NCBI GenBank assembly: GCA_964035575.1
Contig: OZ037835.1
Location: 1 to 64,000, forward strand
Direction of reading: 5' to 3'
Origin: Rhynchopus sp. YZ270_cl-10
Taxonomy: Eukaryota > Euglenozoa > Diplonemea > Diplonemida > Diplonemidae
Length of the DNA stretch: 64,000 nucleotides
Part shown: positions 17,401-28,946 of the stretch, in pieces
Layout: the number at the start of each line of letters is the position of its first letter
How positions within the stretch are numbered: the stretch's first letter is position 1
Made by a program: the position numbers and the translations under genes
The notes under the pieces: generated by a model
Seen by the model: only the letters and a program-made list of their open reading frames with translations
What the model was told of the DNA's origin: nothing
The model's database searches: none

Positions 17401-18190
17401 TTTGACTTTTTTTTTCAGTAAATAAACTTCTACTCATCTCCGGAGGCCGTCCGAGGTCGCAATTAACTCATTTTGACACTTTAGGGCCATATACCGCCCG
17501 TTTTTTCAAAAAGTTGAAAATTTTGGCCCCCAGGATTGGGTACAGCGTGTACTGAACCCTGATTTTCGAAAAATCTCAACTTTTGAAATTCGTCACTTAT
17601 GGCAGCATGTATCTGACACCCAATTTTGACTTTTCCCGTGAATCCATTCTGGTGCATATACACTATCTGGCACCCCTGAGTCCATTGCGGGGTCGTTTTT
17701 TCAAAAAGTCGACCGGACTAATACCTAATATGACCCTGGGTATAGCGTACCGTCTCAGAAACACCCCAAAATCAGTGTTTTTGAAGGGTTCTCACAGCTA
17801 AAATCGATGAAAAAATGTCAAAATCACTTTCCCGTGACCCAATAGCGTGAAATATGGCCCATGTGGGCCCCCAGGACCTATAACACCCCCAATCGGTCGA
17901 TTCCATGCATATTTCACACCCCCAGATATATGTGCCCATGGGGTGCCAGACCCCAAAATCATGATTTTTTCATGATTTTTGGCCCGATGCACTGACCTGC
18001 AGGGCCATACCGTCTACCGGGGCAACCATATTTTTGAAAAATCGGCCTTGCATCGGGCCCAGTATGTCCCACAGGGTATGTTGCCCCAGATTCAGGTCCC
18101 CGCACAAGCCAAACCAATATTTTAAAATCGATTTTTTTGAAAAAAATATTTTTGAAAAAAAATCGTGATTTTTGGGATTTTGGTGATTTT
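14500..18190. other. Gene-free degenerate repeat region
   Basis: About 3.7 kb of AT-rich sequence with embedded GGGCCC-rich blocks (for example 15799-15835 and 16585-16612) and a recurring degenerate motif CCATTGCGACATCGTTTTTT (about 15625, 16612, 17075 complement, 17683). No ORF above about 120 codons has recognisable features, and no tRNA or snRNA signature was found. It is best described as old diverged satellite DNA. Confidence 0.6.
17038..17124. repeat. Pair of adjacent perfect palindromes
   Basis: 17038-17078 is a perfect hairpin with 19-bp arms (CGATGTGTCCTGGGGGCCC) and a TTC loop. After 13 bp, 17092-17124 is another perfect hairpin with 15-bp arms (TCAAAAAGTTGGCCC) and a TAC loop. 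Both have GGGCCC-type cores with 3-nt loops. Confidence 0.9.
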
Positions 18191-18194
18191 TACA

Positions 18195-18996
18195 GTTTTG
18201 CACACCCTGAAAATCGATTTTTTCGGCTCCGCCGGTGAAATATCGACATAATTTAGGTATGTTATGTGCATAATATACCCATTAGAGCCCATTCAAGTCA
18301 CATTCCGACCATTTTTCGTGAAAAAATGCAACTTTTTGTCACCGTGACCCCCAAAAATGACGATTTTTTGGTCGATTTTTTCGGCCAAAAATTTCGTACC
18401 ACAGGGCCATACCATATACTGGGATTATCAACTTTTTGAAAATACGGCCTGGTATTCGGGTGTATATGTCCCATGGGGCCCATAGTAACCTTACTGGGTC
18501 ATGCCCAAAGCCAATCTTAATAGTAAAATTCGATTTTCTGTGAAAAATATTTTGACCAAAAAATCGTCATTTTTCCGATTTTCGTCATTTTTACAGTTTT
18601 GCACACCCTGAAAATCGATTTTTTCGGCTCCGCCGGTGAAATATCGACATAATTTAGGTATGTTATGTGCATAATATACCCATTAGAGCCCATTCAAGTC
18701 ACATTCCGACCATTTTTCGTGAAAAAATGCAACTTTTTGTCACCGTGACCCCCAAAAATGACGATTTTTTGGTCGATTTTTTCGGCCAAAAATTTCGTAC
18801 CACAGGGCCATACCATATACTGGGATTATCAACTTTTTGAAAATACGGCCTGGTATTCGGGTGTATATGTCCCATGGGGCCCATAGTAACCTTACTGGGT
18901 CATGCCCAAAGCCAATCTTAATAGTAAAATTCGATTTTCTGTGAAAAATATTTTCACCAAAAAATCGACTTTTTTCAAAATATTTCTCAGTTAGAC
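18195..18996. repeat. 401-bp tandem duplication
   Basis: Two successive blocks beginning at GCACACCCTGAAAATCGATT (18200 and 18601) are nearly identical across about 400 bp, including a 61-codon open frame repeated exactly at 18298-18483 and 18699-18884 (minus). No recognisable gene. Confidence 0.9.
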
Positions 18997-20150
18997 AGTG
19001 TGTGATGCTCGGATCTGAGCGTACGACCCCGCAATTGACTCAGATGTGCTCAAATACCCCATATACCCAAGAAAATTGCATTTTCGAGTGAAAAGAAGGT
19101 TCGTACAGAGGTCATATGCCTGTGTACAGGTTTATTTGCCTGTAACCCCTATGTTTGAGCACCGGCTAAGTTGTAGAGAGGGCCTGATACTCGGAATTGA
19201 CCGTGCGACCCCGCAATTGACTCAGATTGGCCCAAAAACCCTATATACCCAAGATTTCTTCATTTTCGTGCAAATTTGAGGTATTTAGATATGGTTGTTT
19301 GCATGTTACACCAAAATACAGGTGTTTGTTGCACCTGTAAAATTTGAGACATTGTGTGATGCTCTAATCTGATCGTACGACCCCGCAATTGACTCAAAAA
19401 TGTCCAAAAACCCCACATTCCCAAGATTTTTGCATTTTCGAGCATATATGAGCCATTTAGATATGATTATTAGCCATTTTACCCAATATACAGGTGTTTG
19501 TTGCATAGCTAAAATTCTAGACATTGTCTGATGCTCGGATCTGACCGTACGACCCCGCAATTGACTCAGATGTGCCCAAAAACCCTATATACCCAAGATT
19601 TCTTCATTTTCATGCGTATTTGAGACATTCAGATATGGTTATATGCATTTTACACCAAAATACATGTGATTGTTGCTTTTTTGAAATTCTAGACATTGTG
19701 TGATACTCGGATCTGATCGTGCGACCCCGCAATGAACTCAAATGTGCCCAAAAACCCCATATTCCCAAGATTATTGCATTTTAGAGCATTTTTAAGCTAC
19801 TTACATGTGGTTATTAGCCATTTTACCCAAAATAGACATGTTTATTGCATAGTTGAAATTCTAGGTATTGTGTGATGCTCGGATCTGATCGTGCGACCCC
19901 GCAATTGACTCAGATGTGCCCAAAAAACCCATATTCCCAAGATTTTTGCATTTTCGTGCAAATTTAAGGTATTCAGATATGGTTATATGCATGTTACACC
20001 AAAATACAGGTGTTTGTTGCACCTGTAAAATTCTAGACATTATGTGATGCTCAGATCTGATCGTACGACCCCGCAATGAACTCAGATGTGCCCAAAAACC
20101 CCATATTCCCAAGATTTTTGCGTTTTAGAGCACATTCTAATTGCTTAGAT
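18990..20150 (+). repeat. ~173-bp tandem satellite
   Basis: Seven successive units are marked by GACCCCGCAATTGACTCA or close variants at about 19025, 19205, 19380, 19551, 19723, 19896 and 20068, a spacing of 171-180 bp. Each unit also carries GTGTGATGCTCGGATCTGA and a TTCCCAAGATTTTTGCATTT block. Units differ from each other by roughly 10-20 %. The period is close to one nucleosome repeat. Confidence 0.85.
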
Positions 20151-20181
20151 AGGGTATAAAGGCATTTTTTGGTGAAAATTT

Positions 20182-23100
20182 GGTGACGGGCTAAAAAACC
20201 TGTCGTTCTTGTGTGACACTTCCATGGAAACGTGATGAGGACCTCTCTTTTTTTACAGGTGGTTTTTTTTTGTATGCACCTCACGCACTGGGCAGGTGGT
20301 CCGCTATTCGCTTCCCACGGGGCGCTCGCGTGCGCGCTTCGCGCGCCCGCTCGCGGTAACGTGTACAAAAAAACTTCACTTGTGCCTTCATGAACTGGCT
20401 TTTCAGGTGAAAAGTGGCCTGGTAAAAAGAGGTGTTTTTGTGGTAAACGCCAGATGGTCAAAAGAGTGATCTGACCATATTCCCCAGGTATAACTGGTAC
20501 TCAAAAAGTTCATTAACGAAGGAATCTTGCACTTTTGACCATCACATATTACATGTGTTTTTTCAGGTTTTTCAATGCACTTTCCTGTACTGGGAAGCAT
20601 GCCACAAGTTTCATGTTTTACAAGGTAAAAATGACCAAAAAAGCTGATTTTTGGCCGAATGCCACATGTCATTTGGCAGTCCATTTGGTGACGGGCTAAA
20701 AAACCTGTCGTTCTTGTGTGACACTTCCATGGAAACGTGATGAGGACCTCACCTTTTTTTACAGGTGGTTTTTTTTGTAAGGACCTCACACACTGGGCAG
20801 GCGGTCAGCTATTCGCTTCCCGCGGGGCGTTCGCGTGCGCGCTTCGCGCGCCCGCTCACGGTAACGTGTACAAAAAAACCTCACTCGTGCCTTCATGAAC
20901 TGGCCTGTAAAGTGGCCTGTAAAAAGTGGTGTTTTTGTGGTAAACGCCAGATGGTCAAAAGAGTGATCTGAGCATATTCCCCAGGTATAACTGGTACTCA
21001 AAAAGTTCATTAACGAAGGAATCTTGCACTTTTGACCATCACATATTAGATGTGTTTTTTCAGGTTTTTCAATGCACTTTCCTGTACTGGGAAGCATGCC
21101 ACAAGTGTCATGTTTTACAAGGCAAAAATGACCAAAAAAGCTGATTTTTGGCCGAATGCCACATGTCATTTGGCAGTCCAATTTCTGAACACGACTGAAA
21201 AAAAATTTTTTTTTGGGCCTCAATACCCCCAAACAACACGTTAAGCCCAAAAAATTCACTTTTGGATGAGCAACTATATATTTAAAAAAATCGATTTGGT
21301 GACGGGCTAAAAAACCTGTCGTTCTTGTGTGACACTTCCATGGAAACGTGATGAGGACCTCACCTTTTTTTACAGGTGGTTTTTTTTGTAAGGACCTCAC
21401 ACACTGGGCAGGCGGTCAGCTATTCGCTTCCCGCGGGGCGTTCGCGTGCGCGCTTCGCGCGCCCGCTCACGGTAACGCATCACAAAAAAACCTCACTCGT
21501 GCCTTCACGAACTGGCCTGTAAAGTGGCCTGTAAAAAGTGGTGTTTTTGTGGTAAACGCCAGATGGTCAAAAGAGTGATCTGACCATATTCCCCAGGTAT
21601 AACTGGTACTCAAATAGTTCATTAACGAAGGAATCTTGCACTTTTGACCATCACATATTACATGTGTTTTTTCAGGTTTTTCAATGCACTTTCCTGTACT
21701 GGGAAGCATGCCACAAGTGTCATGTTTTACAAGGCAAAAATGACCAAAAAAGCTGATTTTTGGCCGAATGCCACATGTCATTTGGCAGTCCAATTTCTGA
21801 ACACGACTGAAAAAAAATTTTTTTTTGGGCCTCAATACCCCCAAACAACACGTTAAGCCCAAAAAATTCACTTTTGGATGAGCAACTATTTATTTAAAAA
21901 AATCGATTTTTTGGTCAAATCCCCCTGGTGGTGAGGGGGTGTGTGTGTGTGTGTGTGTGGGTGTGTGTGGGTGTGCTGTGTGTGGGTGTGTAGTGTGTGT
22001 GGTGTGGGTGGCGCACATCTCTATAGTAAAGACTAAAAAACTAAGGTTTTTTAGGATTTTTTGGTCAAATCCCCTCTGGTGGTGAGGGGGTGTGTGTGTG
22101 TGTGTGTGGGTGTGTGTGGGTGTGTGTGTGTAGTGTGTGTGGTGTGGGTGGCGCACATCTCTATAGTAAAGACTAAAAAACTAAGGTTTTTTAGGATTTG
22201 GTGACGGGCTAAAAAACCTGTCGTTCTTGTGTGACACTTCCATGGAAACGTGATGAGGACCACACTTTTTTTACAGGTGGTTTTTTTTGTAAGCACCTCA
22301 CGCACTGGGCAGGCGGTCAGCTATTCGCTTCCCGCGGGGCGTTCGCGTGCGCGCTTCGCGCGCCCGCTCACGGTAACGCATCACAAAAAAACCTCACTCA
22401 TGCCTTCATGAACTGGCTTTTCAGGTGAAATGTGCCCTGTTAAAAAGTGGTGTTTTTGTGGTACATGACAGATGGTCAAAAGAGTGATCTGACCATATTC
22501 CCCAGGTATAACTGGTACTCAAAAAGTTCATTAACGAAGGAATCTTGCACTTTTGACCATCACATATTACATGTGTTTTTTCAGGTTTTTCAATGCACTT
22601 TCCTGTACTGGGAAGCATGCCACAAGTGTCATGTTTTACAAGGTAAAAATGACCAAAAAAGCTGATTTTTGGCCGAATGCCACATGTCATTTGGCAGTCC
22701 AATTTCTGAACACGACTGAAAAAAAATTTTTTTTTGGGCCTCAATACCCCCAAACAACACGTTAAGCCCAAAAAATTCATTTTTGGATGAGCAACTATTT
22801 ATTTAAAAAAATCGATTTGGTGACGGGCTAAAAAACCTGTCGTTCTTGTGTGACACTTCCATGGAAACGTGATGAGGACCTCACTTTTTTTTACAGGTGG
22901 TTTTTTTTGTAAGCACCTCACACACTGGGCAGGCGGTCAGCTATTCGCTTCCCGCGGGGCGTTCGCGTGCGCGCTTCGCGCGCCCGCTCACGGTAACGTG
23001 TACAAAAAAACCTCACTCGTGCCTGTAAAGTGGCCTGTTAAAAAGTGGTGTTTTTGTGGTAAACGCCAGATGGTCAAAAGAGTGATCTGACCATATTCCC

Positions 23101-24340
23101 CAGGTATAACTGGTACTCAAAAAGTTCATTAACGAAGGAATCTTGCACTTTTGACCATCACATATTACATGTGTTTTTTCAGGTTTTTCAATGCACTTTC
23201 CTGTACTGGGAAGCATGCCACAAGTGTCATGTTTTACAAGGTAAAAATGACCAAAAAAGCTGATTTTTGGCCGAATGCCACATGTCATTTGGCAGTCCAT
23301 TTTCTGAACACGACTGAAAAAAAATTTTTTTTTGGGCCTCAATACCCCCAAACAACACGTTAAGCCCAAAAAATTCACTTTTGGATGAGCAACTATTTGG
23401 TGACGGGCTAAAAAACCTGTCGTTCTTGTGTGACACTTCCATGGAAACGTGATGAGGACCTCACCTTTTTTTACAGGTGGTTTTTTTTGTAAGGACCTCA
23501 CACACTGGGCTGGCGGTCAGCTATTCGCTTCCCGCGGGGCGTTCGCGTGCGCGCTTCGCGCGCCCGCTCACGGTAACGTGTACAAAAAAACCTCACTCGT
23601 GCCTTCATGAACTGGCCTGTAAAGTGGCCTGTAAAAAGTGGTGTTTTTGTGGTAAACGCCAGATGGTCAAAAGAGTGATCTGAGCATATTCCCCAGGTAT
23701 AACTGGTACTCAAAAAGTTCATTAACGAAGGAATCTTGCACTTTTGACCATCACATATTAGATGTGTTTTTTCAGGTTTTTCAATGCACTTTCCTGTACT
23801 GGGAAGCATGCCACAAGTGTCATGTTTTACAAGGCAAAAATGACCAAAAAAGCTGATTTTTGGCCGAATGCCACATGTCATTTGGCAGTCCAATTTCTGA
23901 ACACGACTGAAAAAAAATTTTTTTTTGGGCCTCAATACCCCCAAACAACACGTTAAGCCCAAAAAATTCACTTTTGGATGAGCAACTATTTATTTAAAAA
24001 AATCGATTTTTTGGTCAAATCCCCTCTGGTGGTGAGGGGGTGTGTGTGTGTGTGTGTGGGTGTGTGTGTGTGTGGGTGTGTAGTGTGTGTGGTGTGGGTG
24101 GCGCACATCTCTATAGTAAAGACTAAAAAACTAAGGTTTTTTAGGATTTTGGCATAATGCCAAGTGTCATTTACTAAAGAAATTTTTGAACAGGACTGTC
24201 TTAATATTTTTTTTTCCGCCTCAATATCCCCAAACTACACAATGTACCCAAAAAAGTCACTTTCTGATGAGCAAAAGTTTAGTGAAATGTTTCGAAAAAT
24301 CCACCTGTGGTGAGGGGGGTGTGTGGGTGTGTGGGTGTGT
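20182..24340 (+). repeat. Composite satellite, array 1
   Basis: Six units start with GGTGACGGGCTAAAAAACC at 20182, 20687, 21298, 22200, 22819 and 23399, 500-900 bp apart. A full unit has four modules in order: the GGTGACGGG start; a GC hairpin with arms GCGCG around CTT; a block with CCCAGGTATAACTGGTACTC and CTGGGAAGCATGCCAC; and a (TG)n tract ending GGCGCACATCTCTATAGT. Some units lack the (TG)n module. Minus-strand ORFs of 120-204 codons inside recur in several units and show no domain, so I do not call them genes. Confidence 0.9.
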
Positions 24341-24593
24341 GGGGGGGTCTCTTTAGGATAAAATATGGGGGGAAAGGTCTTTTTTGGTTAATAGCGCCGA
24401 AAAAACGGCAGCGAGGTATGTGGTCATGAGGGCGAGACTGGGGAAACACAACACAAAATACTGATGAAGGTGGTGGTGAGATTTCCCCGTAACGTCCTCA
24501 ACCAACCTTGCCGAAGCAAGTGGTAAGCAATAACAACAAAAGGGCACGTAGCAATAGAGAAATGGTACGCGCAAAAAAAAAAAAAAAAAAAAA

Positions 24594-27500
24594 GTGCGGA
24601 GCTGGGGCTGAAGGTGAAGCTGTCAAAGTGTGAAGTCATCGCCCTAGGACAGCAGACTCCGTTGGACCTGGACAGAGCTGGCCTCCCCGTGTGCAGCCAC
24701 ACCACTGACTTGGCGGAGACTTGCTCAGCCTGTGAAGGAAAAGTGATGAGCGTGAAGTATGGAGGCTTTGCGTTCCTGGGGGCGCCAATCGGGGACGACG
24801 AGTACTGCGAAGCGTACATGGAGAAGAAGGTGGAGGAATTCGCGGTGCAACTGCGTCTGCTGCAGAAGGTGTCTGACTCGCAGGCTGGACTGACATTACT
24901 CCGTCAGTGCGAGGGGTTTGCACGCATGGTTTTCTACATGAGAGCCATTGGTCACGCGTGCACCCACAAGTACCTCAGCCAGTACGACAAGGAGGTAGAC
25001 GCTGCCCTGGCCGCGCTTTTTGGTGATGAGGATGGAGGCCTGCCGGAAGAAGCACGGAGACAGGCCGCACTGCCATGTAGGGTAGGGGGCATGGGCGTGC
25101 GCCGCATCCGCGACCACTGGACTGCAGCAGCCATGGGAGCAAGGAGCGGCCTGCACCAACTGTGCACCGAACTGGACCCCAGCTTCACCTGGGACGCCGA
25201 AGGATGGGAACGGACGGCAACGCTGTACAACGAGCAAGTGGCTGAAGGTGCTAGGATTGACCCCAAGCTGCAGCCAGCCGTCCCCCTGCGTCAACGTGAT
25301 CTGTCTGCAGGGATCCTGGAGGAACAATTGCGGGACCTCTTCGTCAAGGGTGATGCGTACGACAAGGCGCGTCTCAATTCTCTGGCCCTCCCCCAAGCAG
25401 GGTCCTGGCTTACTGCACCCCCCACCTGGGAGCACTACATCCCTCCGATTGCATTCAAGGCCGCAGCCAGACTCCGCCTCCACCTCCCCATATACGCGGA
25501 GGGTGTCTCATGCAGGCAATGCAACCAGCCCATGGACACCAGGGGGGACCACATCTTCGCCTGCAGAATGGGTGGGCATCGTATACTGCGACATAACTCA
25601 GTACGCGATTATGTGTATGGAGCAGCAAATGAGGCAGGTCTGAGCCCCATCCTGGAACCCAACCACCTCATCCTGGGCAACAACAAGCCCGCTGACATTC
25701 TGCTGTCCACAGGGGTCGGGGAGTCGAGAGGACGAGCTATCGATGTGACTGTGTGGACGCCGACGTCAGCGTCGATGGTGCAGGGTGCCGCAGTCGCGAA
25801 GGGGTACGCGGCGACGAAGGCGGAAACTGCCAAGAGGAAGAAGCATGGTGACGCGTGTGCGGCGGAGCGGCTGGCGTTCACACCCTTCGCCCTGGAGACC
25901 ACAGGAGGTCTGGGACCCGCGGCGGCGTCGATATGGCAGCAGATGCTCCGTTTCGCAGCGGACAGGAAGCTTGGGAACAGAGTGGAGATGTCACAGAGGT
26001 GGAATTGGGGGCTAGGGACGACGCTGCAGCGACAGATCGGGAAGGCCGCGACGGATCGAGGGTCTCTGACTGGTTGCCTGAGGGGTCCTCTGCGAGAGCG
26101 TGTGGACTTAGATCCCACCGTCGACCCGGAAGAGGGGGACTTGATACGCTTGCCCCCCGACCATCTACCTAACCTGGAAGTGACAGACGACCACCAGGGA
26201 GACATCAGGGTGAGTGCGGAGGAGGAGCCAGAGACAGGCAACGAGAAGGAAACGGCGCCAGAGACAGCAGCACAGGACCCAACCCCCCACAGCGAACTGG
26301 AGGCCAACTTGGTGAAGTGGGGGCTGTCCCGACCGCAGGTGCCCGTGCCGTTCCGAGTAGGAGACTGTGCGTTCGACGCAGTGTGCTGGTCAGTGCGGAG
26401 CTGGAAGGTGGTGACATCGTCGACCCTTCGGTCCCTGGCGGTGGAGAGAGTGAAGAGAGATGCTGACCTGGCGAGAAATGCGATGCCCGACCTCGCGACC
26501 TGGGTGCGATGGATGAGCCTGGCAGGGAACAGGGATCGCAGGTCGTGGGCGGACCAGACAGCACTGGCGGGTCTGGCACGGGCTTTGCAGGTAGTCATTG
26601 TGGCGGTCGTGTCATCGGACTCTAAGGTGCACATCCATAGACCAGCCAGCAAGTCGAACGGGGCCGTAGCAGTGCTGCACACAGGAGCTCACGAGGCTGG
26701 CCACTTCTCGCCGTTATGCATGACAGACAACACGTTTGCATATCTGCGAAGCCTTGCCCCCGACACCCCCCTTCCAGAGATGCAGTGCCACAGCACCGGA
26801 GCGCTGTCACGGATGGAGGAGCGCCCGGGGAGACAGGGGGAATTGCTCACGTGCGAAAACTGCGCACTCATCACCGAATGTAGTGTCCCCCACTGGTTTT
26901 GTAGTTCCTGCGAGCGCACATGGTGTGAGGGATGTGGGAGCGCCAACGCAAAGTGTGTGCTGAGGGCAAAGCCAGTTCAGCCAGTTCAGCCAGTTCAGCC
27001 GACAACATCGCAGACAGTGGGAGGTAGCTACTACAACAGCAACCCAGCTCCCCCACAGGACGCGGCAACGGAGGTGAAGGAGGAGGTTATGGATGAGGAG
27101 GATTCCGCCGACTGCGCCGACCACGACACCACCATGGACAACAACACCGCAACCGCAGCAGAATCCTTCGTCTGGGGGCCATCAGAGCAGAGCTACAACA
27201 CCACACCAACAGCTCTGACTGGTGACCACCACTTGGGTTCAGCGAAGACTGGTGGATGGACGGCTAAGTCCCACGCGGAAAGAAGGACGAAGCTGACCAC
27301 CCTTGGGACTTCGCGGCGGGCGCAGGGGAACCACACTCGTCGCTCCGGTGTAGTGGAGGACAGGTCTGCGGAGACCACAGCAAGGCGGCCTTCTCCCCCT
27401 ATCTCGCGAGGGTCGGATGTGGAGGCGAAAGGGTTAGTCCCACACAGCCAGAAGGAAGGGGACAGGGTGCCGAGAAATGTCGAAGAGTGGGCGGACTGCT

Positions 27501-28507
27501 TCTTCCCCAGGGGAGGGACCAGGCGAGAGGGAATGACTCCCTTGGCACCGGAGGTGGCGTACGAGGCGCTGGACGCGTGGTGGGATCAGCGGGAGGAGCT
27601 GGGGCGCGTCGGAGGACGGCAGACGAGTCAGTACGGGGCGCTTAGGGCGGTCCTGGTGCTGATGATGGAGGCGACCTTCAAATAGAAGGGCCTCGCGATT
27701 GGTTGTGATTGTGGTTTATGTGGGCACTGTTGCCCTTCCCTTCTCTGTTATTTTCCCCCACCCCAACTTTTGTGTGTAGCAACACCTGTTTAGTTCCCTG
27801 TTTCCTTTTTACCCCCAACCCCTCCCATTAGATACATGTGTGTAATCCCCCTGGTGTCAAGCCCCTTGTATGTAAATTCCAAATCTTCCCCCTCACAGAA
27901 AACGTCAGGAGTAAGCCAAGGAGGCGGTTTGTCTGTGGGCGTCGGCCTAGGAGTAAGCGACGGAGATTTTTTCCCCCACCCCATCCCCTACGAGTTCCAT
28001 GGGGGGTCGCTACTGGCGTTAATCATCCAAACAAAAAAGACTACAAGAGACAAAACAAAAGTAACAAGAAAGGAACTTCGTATTGTAAAAAGAAAGCCCC
28101 ATCCCGCCCCTTCCTCCCCTCCAGAACCAGCTGGGCACCAATACTGGAAATACAGCAAAACCACACAGACTGGACAGTCTATATTCACCCCTGCCTCTCC
28201 CGTGTTAATGTTCACCCCTCCTTTATCCCAAATTGTCATAGAGCTAAATATAGTTGTATGCCTCGCTTCGCTCGGCAAACAACGATACATAATAGGGCGA
28301 CATGCTGATGACAAATATCTCCCTCGTTTAATTCACTTTTGTGCCTCGTTCTAACTAAACCGGCACATGTACTGATTGTAAGACTTTTGGCCCTCGCTTC
28401 GCTCGGACCAAGCGCCTTTCATGTGCATTATAAACGTACCCCCCTTGCCCTGTCCAGTTTGATGTGGAACAAAAAAAAGTCGAGCCTAGGGCTAAGTTGA
28501 ACAACAC

Positions 28508-28540
<33 letters not shown>
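24594..28540 (+). mobile_element. RLE LINE copy 1, 5'-truncated
   Basis: Begins abruptly after an A21 run (24573-24593) at the position matching 32848 of copy 2, just 3' of the reverse transcriptase YLDD motif. It ends with the full 3' UTR and an A32 tail (28509-28540). The alignment to copy 2 is collinear with a constant offset of 8,254 bp, and I saw no differences in the translated part. Truncation at the 5' end is the usual result of incomplete target-primed reverse transcription. Confidence 0.93.
24614..27685 (+). pseudogene. 3' part of RLE LINE polyprotein (RT thumb, RLE, OTU)
   Basis: An open frame of 1,023 codons identical to the C-terminal part of the copy 2 protein. It lacks the N-terminal OTU-like domain, zinc finger and all reverse transcriptase catalytic motifs, so it cannot retrotranspose by itself. 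It keeps the zinc knuckle and restriction-like endonuclease (residues with PADILL, AIDVTV and KGYAATK), the C-terminal OTU-like domain (GDCAFDA, GHFSPL) and the CxxC cluster. The listed start is a GTG inside the truncated frame and is not a natural start codon. Confidence 0.9.
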
Positions 28541-28544
<4 letters not shown>

Positions 28545-28667
28545 CTATTTTCCTCCCAAAGAAGAGAAAAAATACCCCCTTTCCACTTGATTTCAAAACT
28601 GTTTCACTCATTTTTATTGTTTGCGATTTTACCTTCGCAATTTTCTACCTTCGGTCTAACCTGTCAA

Positions 28668-28701
<34 letters not shown>
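28541..28701 (+). other. Spacer and A33 tract between RLE LINE copies 1 and 2
   Basis: 128 bp unrelated to either LINE, ending in A33 at 28669-28701, directly followed by the 5' end of copy 2. It is probably the tail of an older element or of the composite insertion. Confidence 0.7.
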
Positions 28702-28704
<3 letters not shown>

Positions 28705-28946
28705 GCACACACGTTTTGCTACACACTACCCCATCTTGTCCTTTGCTTCTCCCCTTATCCCCTTTCCCCCACTTGTTTTCCCCCTTGTGTGGGTCCTACC
28801 TGTCGCCTCCTAGTGGCGTGTCCTGGGCAGAGAGAAGGCCGTTGAGTAGTTCCTCTCTGGCGAAGTGCAGGTAGAGACGTGTATTTTGTCTTCCTTGTCC
28901 TTTTGTTTTTTACTGTTTTGACTTTTTTGTTTTCTTGGTGGTGAAG

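Noticed and set aside
21890-22305. His/Thr-rich ORFs
   Set aside because: They are translations of the (TG)n and (CA)n microsatellites.
20403-23971. Recurring minus-strand ORFs of 120-204 codons (NFLGLTCCLGVLRPKK...)
   Set aside because: They recur because the satellite recurs, they vary in frame and length between units, and they contain simple repeats and no known domain.
20182-24340. CRISPR-like array
   Set aside because: Units of 500-900 bp with long shared modules are satellite DNA. There are no short repeats with unique spacers and no cas genes.
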